64,000 nucleotides of DNA from Eucommia ulmoides (GCA_016647705.1 CM028328.1:42353429-42417428), one strand, 5' to 3'; positions 44,115 through 55,605 are shown, counted from the stretch's first letter. The notes: generated by a model from the sequence alone, not told the origin. Translations and numbers: made by a program.

Positions 44115-47100
44115 ATGGCTTTGGCACCTACAGTAAAGGTAATTCTTGGATCAATAGCCTTTTTTATATTCTGGGTTTTGGCTGTTTTCCCAGCAGTGCC
44201 ATTTTTGCCTATTGGTAGAACCGCTGGTTCCCTCTTAGGGGCAATGCTAATGGTCATTTTTAGGGTCATAACCCCAGATCAAGCATATGCCGCCATTGAT
44301 CTTCCCATTTTAGGCCTCCTTTTCGGAACAATGGTTGTTAGTGTATATCTCGAAAAGGCTGATATGTTTCAGTATTTGGGAAAATTGCTATCTTGGAAAA
44401 GCAAAGGTGCAAAAGACTTGTTATGTCGGATATGCATAATTTCCGCCATTTCTAGTGCCCTTTTCACGAATGATACCTCTTGTGTTGTTTTAACCGAGTT
44501 TGTGCTAAAAGTAGCTAGGCAACACAATCTTCCGCCTCACCCCTTTTTGTTAGCCCTAGCCTCGAGTTCAAATATTGGATCGGCGGCAACCCCAATAGGG
44601 AACCCCCAAAATCTTGTGATAGCGATTCAGAGTAAGATCTCGTTTGGTGGTTTTCTATTTGGGATTTTGCCTGCGATGATTTTGGGTGTTTTTGTGAACG
44701 CTTTGCTCCTTTTGGGTATGTATTGGAGGTTGTTGTCGATTTGTAAGGATGAAGAAAGGGCGATTTCGGAAAGAGCTGTTGAGGAAGAAATGGTTTCTCA
44801 TCGGTTTTCGCCTGCGACGATGTCTCACCTCACGTCATTAAATTCGCAAGAGTGGAATTCTGCGTTGGAATCGTTGAGCATTCAAAATTCTCCCAATATT
44901 GAGAATTTAAGGAACCGTTCGTCGTCAAACAATGGCGAAATCCGAAAAATTCGAAGCGGGGAATTTGAATCTTCGAGTGCTTCGGATGTTAGATCTTTGG
45001 AACAGGCAAAAGATTGGAATATTAAATGGAGGCATGTGGTGTGGAAGTCTTGTGTTTATCTTGTTACGATTGGGATGTTGATTGCTTTGTTGATGGGGTT
45101 GAACATGTCGTGGACTACAATAACGGCTGCGCTCGCTCTTGTGGTTCTTGATTTCAAGGATGCTAGGCCATGTTTGGAAAAGGTAAAATTCTCATAAATC
45201 CGAAAAACACTTAATGCAGTAGGATTTGGTTTGGAAAAGGTACTTGAAGAATGAATTTGATTTCAAAATCAATCGTTTTTCAAATACCTCACTCAAACGC
45301 ATCCCAAGAGTGCCTTTGCGTGAGATATTTGAAGAAAATTTTTGATCTAAAGAAGGGATTTGGTAAAACTAAGGTGGCGTTTGTTTAGTGTTTTTATTTC
45401 TAGATTTTTGGTTTTGGAAACAACCTTTCTATATATGCAAGGGTAAGACTGCATACGTCTGACCTTCATCCATCAGCCCCCACAATGGCAGCCACCTTCA
45501 TGCAGTGGGCTGCCTTATTTTCAGATTCTTGATTTTGTTCTGGAAAATTGGGAAGGAGAACATAAAAATATGGGGAAAAATCTGTGTTTTGTTTTGTTAA
45601 CTTTTTTTTTTTTTTTTTTCTGCCTGCTTTCAGATATTTTAGACTATTTTCTGAGAGCAAAACAGAATTGTTCTCAAATTTCTATTTCTATTCCAAGTTG
45701 CTAAGCTTTCTTTGAATGAAAATTGAAACATGAGAACAGAAACACTAAAACAAACACCAACTTAGCCCCGTTTGGTTAGTGTTCCCAACCAAACCCAACC
45801 CAACCCAACTCAAAAATTCTGAGTTTGATTTTTGGGAACGTGTTTGGCAAATACAAAACTCAACCCAACCCAAAAAATAGGAATTGATTATCAAAATGTT
45901 AAGGAAATGAGAAACAAAAAATTTGTTTTTTTTTGTGCCTAAAAAACTCAACCCAAAGTTCTTAACTCCGGCCACTGTCCGACAATTACCTGCCGCTGGT
46001 CACCGGCTGCCGCCGCCGGCCACTGTCTGACACCACCGCCGTCGCTGGCGTCCGGCCGTCCGCCCACCGTCTGACACTACCGCCGCCGCCAAACACAAAA
46101 AAAAAATTCAAAAAAAAAAATAGTTTTTGGATAAAATCGTTACCAAACACATTCTGTTCTCAGCACAAAACAAAAATTGTCGTTACCAAACGCAATTCTG
46201 TTCCTAAAATTCTCAACCCAACCCAATTCAACTCAACCCAACCCATTCCAGTTGGGTTCAGAAAAGTGGGAATACTAACCAAACGCCACCTTAGTATTTC
46301 TGTTCCCAACAGAAACATAAACCCAACCAAAATTTTGTTCAGTTTCCACGTTCTGAAAATCTGGGAGCAGAACAAAACTAAAAAATTTGGCAATAAAAAC
46401 ACTAACCAAACAGGGCATTATGTGTTGAGTAATTTCAATTTGTTTCATCCAATAAGAAAATTATTCATTTTTCTGTGTTCTTAATTTGTTTTCAGGTATC
46501 GTATTCGCTCCTGATATTCTTTTGCGGGATGTTCATTACAGTCGATGGATTCAACAAAACAGGAATTCCGAGCACAGTTTGGGAATTCATGGAGCCTTAT
46601 GCACAAATCAATCACGCTTCCGGGATAATTGTTCTTGCTCTTGTTGTACTTGTCCTTTCAAATTTGGCTTCCAATGTACCTACAGGTACAAAGACTACTA
46701 TATACTTTATGATTTCCTTTTTATAAGAAGTTTATAATATGAATTTAGGGTCTGAACTAAGGTGGAGTTTGTTTGGTCTTTCTATGTTTTTTTGTTTTAT
46801 TTATTTATTCTAGGAAGACAAACGGAATGGGAACAAAAAGTGTACCTTTACGTTCTGTTTTCATATTTTTACAGCAAAATTATCAAAACATAACTGAATT
46901 TCCCAAATTTTTGTTTCAGTTCCTAGTTATTTTGAAACACCAAACAAATGCCACCAAAACCACCACATTGCTTGCCTCCTCCCAAAAACCATAAAGGGGA
47001 GGGGGAAAAGCACGAGAAATATGTTGAAACGTCGGAGTCCCGTTTGGAATTCCCCCAAATTGGGTTTAAAATTTGAAAATCAATTCCAGGCAATTGGTTG

Positions 47101-47588
47101 CCTCAGACATTGTCGAAACCACACAAATCCTTAGGTAGCGTTTGGGTGCCCGGAATTCATGCTTTGGAATCGGAAGTGAAAATAAATGCACGTAATTATT
47201 TAGTTTTTACATACGCCCATTTCTAATTCCGATTCTTAGGCTCCAGTTCCATGAAACCAAAAGCTACCTTAACGCATTTCGATAATTTCTTTTAGTTTAA
47301 TGCTTTTATTTTTGTGACTCAGTTTTACTGCTGGGAGGAAGAGTGGCGGCTTCGGCAGCGACAATATCTCCAGCTCAAGAGAGGAAAGCGTGGCTCATTT
47401 TAGCGTGGGTGAGCACTGTAGCGGGGAACCTCTCTCTATTGGGCTCGGCCGCCAATCTCATTGTGTGCGAGCAGGCCCGACGAGCCCCACATTTCGGGTA
47501 CAATCTCTCATTCTGGACCCACCTCAAATTCGGCCTTCCCTCCACTCTAATCGTGACGATGATTGGCCTATTCTTGATAAGGGGTTGA
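44115..47588 (+). CDS. Lsi2-like/ArsB-NhaD-type membrane transporter, three exons (44115-45182, 46496-46685, 47323-47588)
   Basis: The joined exons give 507 codons plus stop, about the usual size of plant Lsi2-like (silicon/arsenite efflux type) proteins of the ArsB/NhaD ion transporter superfamily. Exon 1 encodes the N-terminal membrane half, with [15 protein letters not shown] (29-43), the conserved [10 protein letters not shown] (117-126) and [11 protein letters not shown] (156-166), then a hydrophilic Ser-rich loop (about 205-305). Exon 2 adds [19 protein letters not shown]. Exon 3 adds [26 protein letters not shown] (a second GN/SAAN motif matching the first, as in inverted-repeat transporters) and a C-terminal helix. 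Junctions are GT-AG: K|GTAAAA..TTTTCAG, phase 0; ACAG|GTACAAAG..GACTCAG, phase 1. The ATG follows an in-frame TGA at 44100. Substrate cannot be read from sequence; silicon, boron, arsenite or other anion efflux are possible. The product is likely in the plasma membrane. Confidence 0.9.
45373..45761. mobile_element. Tourist-like MITE in intron 1 (first of a cluster)
   Basis: GGTGGCGTTTGTTTAGTG at the left and ..CACTAAAACAAACACCAAC at the right; flanks TAA (45370-45372) and TTA (45762-45764) differ by one base, so a rearranged pair is possible. A SINE fragment lies inside. Confidence 0.6.
45430..45530 (+). mobile_element. Fragment resembling the 3' part of a plant Au/TS-type SINE
   Basis: ATGCAAGGGTAAGACTGCAT, then CGTCTGACC and GCAGTGGGCTGCC match, from memory, the conserved 3' block of a common plant SINE (GGGTAAGGCTGCGTACATCT type). 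No promoter boxes remain. Confidence 0.45.
45765..46290. mobile_element. Tourist-like MITE in intron 1 (second of a cluster)
   Basis: GCCCCGTTTGGTTAGTGTTC and ..GGGAATACTAACCAAACGCCACC are inverted ends with TTA on both sides (45762-45764, 46291-46293). Length 526 bp. It carries CAACCCAACC-type repeats and a GC-rich CCGCCGCCGG stretch near 46005. Confidence 0.8.
46294..46417. mobile_element. Truncated Tourist-like MITE in intron 1 (third of a cluster)
   Basis: The right end ..ACACTAACCAAACAGGGCA is followed by TTA (46418-46420). The left end lacks its outer part and starts with subterminal sequence (GTATTTCTGTTCC) directly after the second MITE, which suggests nested or sequential insertion. 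Confidence 0.5.
46761..46955. mobile_element. Tourist-like MITE in intron 2 (195 bp)
   Basis: GGTGGAGTTTGTTTGGTCTTTC and ..GAAACACCAAACAAATGCCACC are inverted ends. Flanks are TAA and AAA. Confidence 0.65.
47134..47268. mobile_element. Tourist-like MITE in intron 2 (135 bp)
   Basis: GGTAGCGTTTGGGTGCC and ..CATGAAACCAAAAGCTACC, flanked by TTA at 47131-47133 and 47269-47271. It lies 52 bp upstream of the exon 3 acceptor. Confidence 0.7.
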
Positions 47589-47589
47589 A

Positions 47590-47595
47590 AATAAA
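47590..47595 (+). terminator. Poly(A) signal of the transporter gene
   Basis: AATAAA starts two bases after the stop codon, followed by an A/T-rich stretch. A site this close to the stop is unusual; a later signal could be used. Confidence 0.4.
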
Positions 47596-47599
47596 TGTT

Positions 47600-49838
47600 T
47601 CATAAACCTATAATATAAAAGCACAAACTCAATGCACGAGACTTCTGTACTGTGCGAGATCTGGGAAAAGTCAGATCTGGACAAAGTCAGATGTACAGAG
47701 TCTTGAAAGAAGTTTTGTTTGTGATTTTTTTAAATTTATTTGGCTGCAAATTTAGATAGTCAAAAAAATGTATTGTTCTTGGTTCCAAATAGAGTATGAG
47801 CGCATAGATTTTGCATTTGATTTTTGTTGTAAAGTTTGCAAGTCATCCGGACAATAGAACTAAAAAACAGAGGTAAAAAAATGTGAAGTTTACACTTTGC
47901 TTGGTTAGTTTCTTTAGATTTTTTATTATTTTGATAGCTAATTTCTTGGATTCTTGTTAATTTTAAGGTTGCATTTGGGGATTTCGGGCTACTTATTAGT
48001 TGATGTTAGGGCTGGTCATGGGTCGAGTTCGGGCCGGGTTTTGCTTAGGATATTACAAAAATAAAAATAAAAAAATAGTAAGCCCAAGCCCGATTCCTAT
48101 CGTTGGGCCCTATTATCCTGTCCAAGTCTACCCGCAAAAAAAAAAAAATTCAAATCCAAATTTGGCTCTATAATTTCTTTTATAATTTAAAAAATAATCA
48201 TTAAAATAATAAAGAAAAATTATAAAATACATTTATTTAGTAAAAAAAAAAATCAATGAAGAAATGTAGTATATATAAATTTCTTATTTCTTATAATATT
48301 AAATATTGAAACTCGTTTAAAACCATAAATGAAAATCACTATGTAGACAAACTTATAGTTAGCTAAAAAATTAAAATTAATCGAATACAACCATTAGCTC
48401 TAGATTAAATGATGATAAAAAAAAAAAAAAACAAAAAAAAAAAAAAACATAAATACAGTGCAAGTGAAATTGATCATGGCTACTAATTTGGGGTGCAATT
48501 GTTACTCGAAAACTCAATTCGACTCGCCCTACCTGATCGTGGGTCGATCAGTTATGAGTAGTTTTTTTCACTTCCACCTTAACCAAACTTGTCCAAACTT
48601 AGAAACACTTCGGCTTAGGTAGCTATCTACCCATACCAGATGCACCCAAACCCGCTCGAACCCAAAACCCTAATAATACATATTTACCAAATACCCCCCC
48701 TCCCCCCTCCCCCCAAAACATGACATATTTTTAAGAGACCCCATATATAAATATAACCCTAATTAGATTTAGATCATTCCATTTTCAAATTCCAACCAAA
48801 GAGACGCTTTTTTTTTTTCTCTCTCTCTTTCTCTCAATCCCAAAGCTGTCGTCGTTTATCAAACCCTAATAGATGATTCCTACTTCGATGATTCCTGCGA
48901 TGATGCCTACATTGTCTAATAATCTCATGTTGATGATTCCTACGATGATGATGCCTACGTTGTCTAATAAACTCATCATCAATGATTCCTGCAACACTGC
49001 TCTTTGTTGCCGTCGATTGTTCCTGCTCTGGCTCCAATATAACAATCTATAATTATTATTTTTTTTAATATGTTTCTTAATTGTTTATCTACCTTAGTCT
49101 CAAATCTACCAATTTTTGTTTTTTATCTACAAATTTTTAGTATTTCATCTTTGTTTTTTTGTTCTTGCTACCTAACAATCGACTGGCCCAACCAACACCA
49201 AATTACATCAGGGTAATGAGGCCACCCTATTGGCTTAGGTCGAGTAAGCTGTCATAATTTTTTTTCGAGTCAACTGACTGAAATTCTTCAACCTTGATCT
49301 GACCGACTGATTTATACCCCTACTACTAGTAATAAGCATATGCACATGACACGATCAAAAGATGAAGATTACTTCCATGGATAAGAACTACAATTTTGAA
49401 ACTGTTCAACTCATGCTCTTGCATATATTATATTTTTTATGTGTTATGGTAAAAAAAAAAAAAACAATTGATGAAATAAATTTAGCAACAAAGTGTAGAG
49501 ATTGTAAGATTCAGTAAAAGACCCATTTGAAAATGTCACAGTTAAAATGACTAAGTAAGACATATAATAGTAATAGAGTCACATGGATTTCAATAATTGT
49601 TAGGTAATACCGTTGATTTATTTTATATGTTATAATTAAAAAAAAATAGTAATTGATGATAATAATCTTACCAAATATATGAAAGTACAAAAAAATTTAT
49701 AATTTTATGAAAGTAGAAAAATAAAATCTATAATTATTATAAAAAAAATAAAAATAAAATCTATAACTATCAAAAATATCAAATTAATATAATTTTTGTT
49801 TTAAATTGAGTAAAAAATGTCATCTATTATTTTCAACA
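47600..49838. other. Intergenic spacer
   Basis: No supported gene. Contains C-runs (48697-48716), A-runs (48418-48446) and a GGTCGAGTTCGGGCCGGG-type repeat near 48022. A short repetitive frame at 48873-49050 (MIPTSMIPAMMPTLSNN..) follows a CT-rich stretch; it comes from imperfect GATGATTCCTAC repeats and I do not call it a gene. Confidence 0.5.
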
Positions 49839-50238
49839 TGTTGGCCCAAAGAGTTACCCAAGAGGAGGGTAAATTGGTTAGTTACAAAAATTTAAACAAT
49901 TAAATCATTTAAACATAAATAATTAATTTTCTGAAATCAATTATTATTTTGATACGTAACGAAAATATGTTTAATACTAAGTGCACACTCACACATAAGA
50001 TATGAAATGAAGCAATGCAGAGCACAAAAATTTATTCTGGTTCGACAAGTTACTCCTAAATATGTCCAATCCCCCAAATTTCATGGAGATTTGCAATCCA
50101 GTAAACCACTTAATTCATTTACTATGTAGAAATCAAACACTTACATCTACTTTAATCATTGATTTAAAAACAATGATTAGGATATTAAAAAAATTAAGAG
50201 AATAGAAACATTGATTTAATCATGTACTTTAAAACCAT
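49839..50238. repeat. LTR fragment related to element H
   Basis: TGTTGGCCCAAAGAGTTACC and AGAGGAGGGTAAATTGG match the start of element H at 17220 with divergence. Further in, TTTATTCTGGTTCGACAAG is a word often found in such plant LTRs. The right end is lost; the MITE at 50246 follows. Confidence 0.5.
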
Positions 50239-50245
50239 ATTATCT

Positions 50246-50677
50246 AGGGTTAATTATACTTTACCCCTTTGTGGTTTGGCCTATTTGCACTTTACCCCTT
50301 TGTGGTTTAAATGTCGCCACTAACCCCCCTGTGATTTGTAAACTTAGTACAACGCTAACTCCGTTGACAGAAAGGTTAAATGTCAATTTTATCCTTGGGT
50401 TAATAGCACTTTATCCCTTGTGATTTGGCTCATTTGCACTTTACCCCCTGTGGTGTGGCCTATTTCGCACTTTACCCCTTGTCGTTTAGAGAGAGATCAT
50501 GCACAAATCAAACCCACCTTCACAAATGGCATGTGAGCGCCACTTTTGTCAAATTTGACGAAAAATGTTAGATTTGCACTTAAGTCCAAGACTATAGGGG
50601 GTAAGTGGCGAAGTTCAAACTATAGGGGCTAAAGTGAAAATAGGCCAAACCGTAGGGAGTAAAGTGCTATTAACCCT
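50246..50677. mobile_element. MITE with AGGGTTAAT ends and a 7-bp target duplication (copy 2)
   Basis: AGGGTTAATTATACTTTACC and ..GTAAAGTGCTATTAACCCT are the ends; ATTATCT occurs exactly at 50239-50245 and 50678-50684. Interior modules of the type CACTTTACCCC..GTGGTTTGGCC occur four times, and GGGTTAATAGCACTTTATCC at about 50397 looks like an internal end, so two elements may be fused. Confidence 0.8.
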
Positions 50678-50724
50678 ATTATCTATCACGACTTTGTTAG
50701 AAATCTCATAGTATTTAGTTTCTA

Positions 50725-51045
50725 GAGGTTTTTGCACTTTGCACCCTAAAGTTTAAGAGGAATCACAACTTAGGCCCTATACTTTCAATTTGTACACATT
50801 AAAACTCGAAGCATACAAATTGTGACAAGTCAGTCTAAATCGATAATTTTGTTATTTTTTATGATGAAAATTATCTACATGTCAAATGCAGAATTACCAA
50901 CGTGGATGAATTCCGTCCTAAAAATAACTGAATGACTGACATGACACGATTTGTATACTTCATGGTTTAATGTTTTCAAATTGAAAGGATAGGGATTAAA
51001 GTGGGATCCCTCTAAAATTTCAGGGGTACAAAGTGCAAAAAGCTC
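50725..51045. mobile_element. MITE with GAGSTTTTTGCACTTTG ends
   Basis: GAGGTTTTTGCACTTTG at the left and ..CAAAGTGCAAAAAGCTC at the right, with TTTCTA at 50719-50724 and 51046-51051. Length 321 bp, no ORF. It may be distantly related to the AGGGTTAAT group (shared GCACTTT..CCC pattern). Confidence 0.7.
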
Positions 51046-51300
51046 TTTCTAACTTTGGTTTCATGTACATTCTTAATAGTATGGACTCTGAGTTGTTTTT
51101 AATTTGTCACATTCTTTTGCATTGAAATGCATTTATTTACAATTTTAGACATAATTTCTACTAAAATGGTTGAATTATAATCATAGAGTTGTAATTAAAA
51201 TGAACCAATAGTAAAACATAAAAAAATATTTACGCAGTCTTTTAATTTTTTTTAATTTATTTTTTATCTTATTACTTTAATTTCCTATCTAAATGACTAA

Positions 51301-52160
51301 GGTCCCGTTTGGTAACCATCAAAATTCCATTCCTAGATTTTTGGGATTTCTGTTTGAGAATATCATTTGGTAAATCCTATTTCGTTCCCATTCCCTTTCC
51401 AAAACCAAAAATCATTCCCATTTTTTTTCGTAAGAAATGAGAAATAAAAAAAATTGTTTCTCATAATTTCAATCCCATTTTCAACGAGTTTCTCTCCTGT
51501 GCTTCTGCTCATTTGCTGTTTGTCATCCTCCTTTGGTCTCCTCCTCCTCTCGTTGTCTGTCCTTCTTCATCGTTGTTCTTCGCTATCCTCCATCATCTGC
51601 TTCGCCTTCGTCTGCTTCTTCTCAATCCTCCATCACCGTCGTCTGCTTCTTCTCTATCCTCCATCTCCTTCATCTGTCCCCATCTTTGTCGTCTACTTTG
51701 CATCTTTTAATTTCGAAATCGAAACCCTAATTTCAATTTCGCAATCGAAATAGGGTTTTGATTGATTTCGAAAACGAAATCGAAATCGAAATCGAAAGGG
51801 ATTCGATTGATTTCAATTTTGTTTTCGAAATCGAAATCGAACAACAAGTTTGATTTCGAAAACAAAATTGAAATAGGGTTTCGATTTCAAAATAGGGTTT
51901 CGATTTTGATTTCGAGTTCTAATCGATTTCGATTTCGATTAGAGTTTAGGGTTTGATTGCTTGATGATTTCTTGATAGTGGTTTAGGGTTCGTTCTTGAT
52001 TTCTTGGATAAAATCGTTACCAAACGTAATTTTGTTCCCGAAGTCAAAAAAAAAAATTGTCGTTACCAAAGGCGATTCTATTCCCAATAAAGAAACATGA
52101 TTCTCTTCCCATCCCATTCCACTGCATGGGGTGGGAACGAAATGGTTACCAAATGGGCTT
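51301..52160. mobile_element. Tourist-like element (860 bp)
   Basis: GGTCCCGTTTGGTAACCATC and ..GAAATGGTTACCAAATGGGCTT are inverted ends, with TAA at 51298-51300 and 52161-52163. The interior holds a T/C-rich part (51480-51710) that gives false Ser/Leu-rich ORFs, and a GAAATCGAAATC array. No transposase. Confidence 0.75.
51715..51950. repeat. GAAATCGAAATC hexamer-type array
   Basis: Short runs of GAAATC, GATTTC and TTTCGATTTCG in both orientations, so the segment can fold back on itself. Confidence 0.75.
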
Positions 52161-52163
52161 TAA

Positions 52164-53582
52164 TTTTCAAATTTCAGTAATTGATTGATTTGACAAAAAT
52201 TTAGGAGTCTTGGTCCAATTTTAAAATCAAGCAATTTTTTAAGACTCACTCAAATAAAACATTGTTCACAAGTCCTATTTCAAAAAAATGTGCATCAACT
52301 CCTACTAATATTTTTTATGACAAAATTGCCCCTCAATTCTAATAAACAAAACAATAAACAGATTTTTTAGTCTTTCTCTCACTCTTTCAACTACAACGAA
52401 GATCATCGCCACTCTTCGTTGTCTCTCTTGTTTCCCTCGTCATTGCTATTTCTAGTGCTACCAGCTTTGCTACTCGTCACTGATGTCGCTGCTACTCCCA
52501 GCGCAACCACGTTTGATTTCTTTGCTTTCGTCAAGCTTTTCCATCGCCATCGTTCCTATTTGTCACCTGTTCGTCGTCTCCATTCATCGTCACCATTACT
52601 ACTTCAATTGGCATATGTCAAGCATACCTAGCAAAGATTCTTAAAATCAAAGCAAATCTAGCGATGGTGACAAAAACGAACAAATCTACCGCTTCGATCC
52701 ACCGCATCAATCAGCAGACGGCGATGGATTGATAAATATGCTTGAGATCCACAGATTTTCGTCGCCATCATCATTACTTTGTTCGTCGTCGTCACCACCG
52801 CTCCAATTTGCAGATGTCAAGCAAATCTACCGCATTAATCTACATTTTCAATCCGCAGCTATTTGTAGCCATCACCATCGCCTTGTTCACTGTCATCGAT
52901 CAATCCATTTGTCGTCTCCATCTATTGTCTCCGTTGCTTCATCGTCAGTTCACAACGACGTCAGCTACAATATTTCTAGCCGATCTAGGCTAGATCTAAC
53001 CAAATCTAGCCTATAACATATTGTCTTGGTTGAATTTACTCTCTCTCTCTCTTTCTCTATCTATATATACATGTAACATCTTCTAATATCTTATTCGAAA
53101 TGCCATCTATGTCTAGCGATCAAGAAATGCGATGCATCTTTTTAATTTACTTCTCTTATAATTCTCAAGTAATTTTTATTTAATGAATCTATGTTTGTGA
53201 TTTGATTTGTGTTTGATCTATTGCGCTTTTAATTGTGCTTCGTGTTTTTTTTATTTTTGATTTTTGAATTCAATGGATTTGAGTTGTTCAATTTAGATTT
53301 TCAATTGATTTATTCTTGAGAATATGGTAGGGTATAGTCTTGGTTGATGGTAGTTCGGTATTCTATTCAGAATCTATATTTTTGGCCTTCTACAGTTCTT
53401 TTTAGATTTCTAATTGATTATTTAGTTGATTTCAACTTAATTATTATGTTGATAAGTGATAATTTATATATACATATAAAAATGTTTTATTTTTGGTTGA
53501 TTTATTCATGATAATATAGTAGGGTATAGTCTTGGTTTATGATGGTTCGGTATCTGAATTTTTCTATTCAGAACATATATGA
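52164..53582. other. Spacer with T/C-rich low-complexity sequence
   Basis: Reading frames at 52419-53016 are Ser/His/Leu-rich in several frames, as expected from TCGTC/CATCGC-rich sequence, and are not supported. A diverged internal repeat pairs TTGGCATATGTCAAGCATACC (52608) with TTTGCAGATGTCAAGCAAATC (52807). Confidence 0.45.
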
Positions 53583-54212
53583 TGTGAGAAAAATTCCCTC
53601 ATGCAAGTTGGAGTAGACGATGATAAAACAGCCAGTCGGAGCTGCTTAGGAAGTTCGACCCAAAAGAGGCAACCTAGTGGCGAGGAATGGTCCATCTATC
53701 CTAATAGCCCAAAACAAAGCATCTGGCCCGCTAAATGCAGCTTAGCTATGCATGGGCCTGTTCGGTGCAAGATAAAGCTATCTAATGAATGCCTAATTAC
53801 CAAATCTAAGGATGGTAGGTCGACGGTAACCGTTACCTCACCTACCACCTTCCCCATGCATGGACATAATTGACGCAACTTCTCGTAATAAGAGCACAAA
53901 CAACATTTACGACAATTGATTATGAAACATGGAGGAAATCATGGCGGGGACAGTTACCAGAGCGACTGCCTATATATGCGACGGGGAATGAGGTATCAAA
54001 GGACATATCTCTTAATACTATACTCAATTACCCTAAAGCTTTTATTCTCTCTTCAGAGCAATTTGACTGTATTCTCACGCTGGAGGTTCTTTGGCCAACA
54101 CCACACCATGTCCCCCTTATATAACTAACTGGTTTTGCAGGTCGGATTACGAGTTGCGGAGGATTCTGACATGTCCTCTATAACACATACCGAGTAATTT
54201 TTTGCAACATCA
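53583..54212 (+). repeat. 5' LTR of element F (630 bp)
   Basis: From TGTGAGAAAAATTCCCTC to ..TTGCAACATCA. Its first 140 bp match the truncated copy at 61238. TATA box at 53971-53977. Confidence 0.85.
53971..53977 (+). promoter_or_regulatory. LTR TATA box of element F
   Basis: TATATAT preceded by GCC, about 390 bp into the LTR. Confidence 0.5.
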
Positions 54213-54214
54213 TT

Positions 54215-54231
54215 TGGTGTCGTTTGTGAGA
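54215..54231 (+). promoter_or_regulatory. Primer-binding site of element F
   Basis: TGGTGTCGTTTGTGAGA, close to the Tat-type TGGCGCCGTCTGTGGGA, two bases after the LTR end. Confidence 0.7.
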
Positions 54232-54260
54232 AAAGAAATAAAAAGAAGTTCACCGACAAA

Positions 54261-55500
54261 ATGAGACATTTACGATCAAGAATGACTGGGCTGAGTCACG
54301 GAAGCGAGATCCCACCACTAGCAAACATGGAAGCTCATATGGAGGCCTCAAGTATAGGGCATGTTGTTCTTCCTCCTAAGATACAAATATTGATACACTA
54401 GCGGCAAAAGATCGTCACAATAAAAGGGATGTTGACAAGAATGGCCCAGCAGATCGCTAAGGATGCTTTGTACCCTTCTCCCATCAATAACGGCTTTGGG
54501 GAATAGGCAGAGTCGCTGGAGTCTCCAGACTCATTGTAGGAAGGACGAACAGATCAAAGGGGCATGAGTACCCACCTAGATGGGGGACGAATTTTGACTC
54601 AAAATGAGACAGTAGATTCCCACTAGTGATGCGAAGTGCTAGAGGGTAGAGATCTATTGATGGATGAGTTGGACGTACTGTTAAAGGGAGCTGAAATGCC
54701 TTTCACCTCGGACATCCTGGAGGCACCGCTGTCCGATAAGTTTGACCCCACAAAATTTGAGAAACGCGATAGGATAACGGACCCGATAGACCACATCCGA
54801 CAATTCAAACATCTGAAGTCGATCTATGGAGCGAGTAATTTTGTGCTTTATAGGGATTTTGCGACGATCTTGAAAGGGTCGGCCTTAGAGTGCTTGCACT
54901 TGTTACCGCCCAACTTGATTTCATCTTTTATGGACTTTGGAAAGAAGTTCATCGGCTGATGTATCACATGCCAAAGACTGATGAAGGGCACTGACTACCT
55001 ATTAACGTTGCGGCAAGAAAAGGGCGAATGCTTACGTCAGTACATGAATCGCTTCAAGGAAGAACTGACGTGCATCGAAGGTTGTGATTCAAATATTATT
55101 ATAAATTCCTTCACTTTAGGACTGAGATTCGGGTGGTTCCAAGATTCGCTAATGACGCACACCCTGAAGACCATGACTAAGTTGATGGAGAAGATAAATC
55201 CCTATATGAAATTGGAGGACGTCAAATACGCAAATGAAAGATAGCCCTAGAACTTGTGAAACAAGTCGTCTGAAATCTAAGAAAAACACCTCAGACCGGC
55301 AGAGAAAGCATCCTAGGAGTTCAATGACAAGAGCTAGGGTACATTAGTGGCCTCCTAAGCTCTCGACGAAGTCCACTAAGAACAAGGACATGTATTGTGA
55401 ATTCCACAATGATCATAGACATAATACTGATATCTATTGGGAGCTTAAAAGAGAAATCAAGTGAATGATTAACATGGGATGACTACACAGATATCTATAG
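54261..55500 (+). pseudogene. Gag of element F (decayed)
   Basis: The probable start is ATG 54261 (MRHLRSRMTGLSHGS), broken by a stop near 54399. The core at 54636-54959 has SDKFDPTKFEKRDRITDPID and LKGSALECLHLLPPNLISSF; it stops at 54957-54959 and resumes at 54981 with MKGTDYLLTLRQEKGECLRQ and LMEKINPYMKLEDVK. Further on, HNTDIYWELKREIK is the decayed Cys/His motif (the expected Cys is Tyr). It matches gag of element E motif by motif. Confidence 0.78.
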
Positions 55501-55605
55501 GAGCAGACGAGAGAAAGAAAGAGACCAAGAAGTGAAGTTCATTCAGAGAACCGTGAAGATGAAAGGAAGAATGATAACCTGAGCAATACTCATGGGGTCA
55601 TCTAT

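Noticed and set aside
44057-44269. Minus-strand frame over the transporter start
   Set aside because: Shadow of the transporter coding exon.
48873-49050. Met/Pro-rich short ORF after a CT-rich stretch
   Set aside because: It is made of imperfect GATGATTCCTAC repeats; the promoter-like look alone is not enough.
51454-51753. Ser/Leu-rich frames within the Tourist-like element
   Set aside because: T/C-rich sequence open in three frames; no domain and located inside a non-coding element.
52419-53016. Frames that look like signal-peptide or Ser-rich proteins
   Set aside because: Open in several frames because of CATCGC/TCGTC-rich sequence; no splice context or domain.
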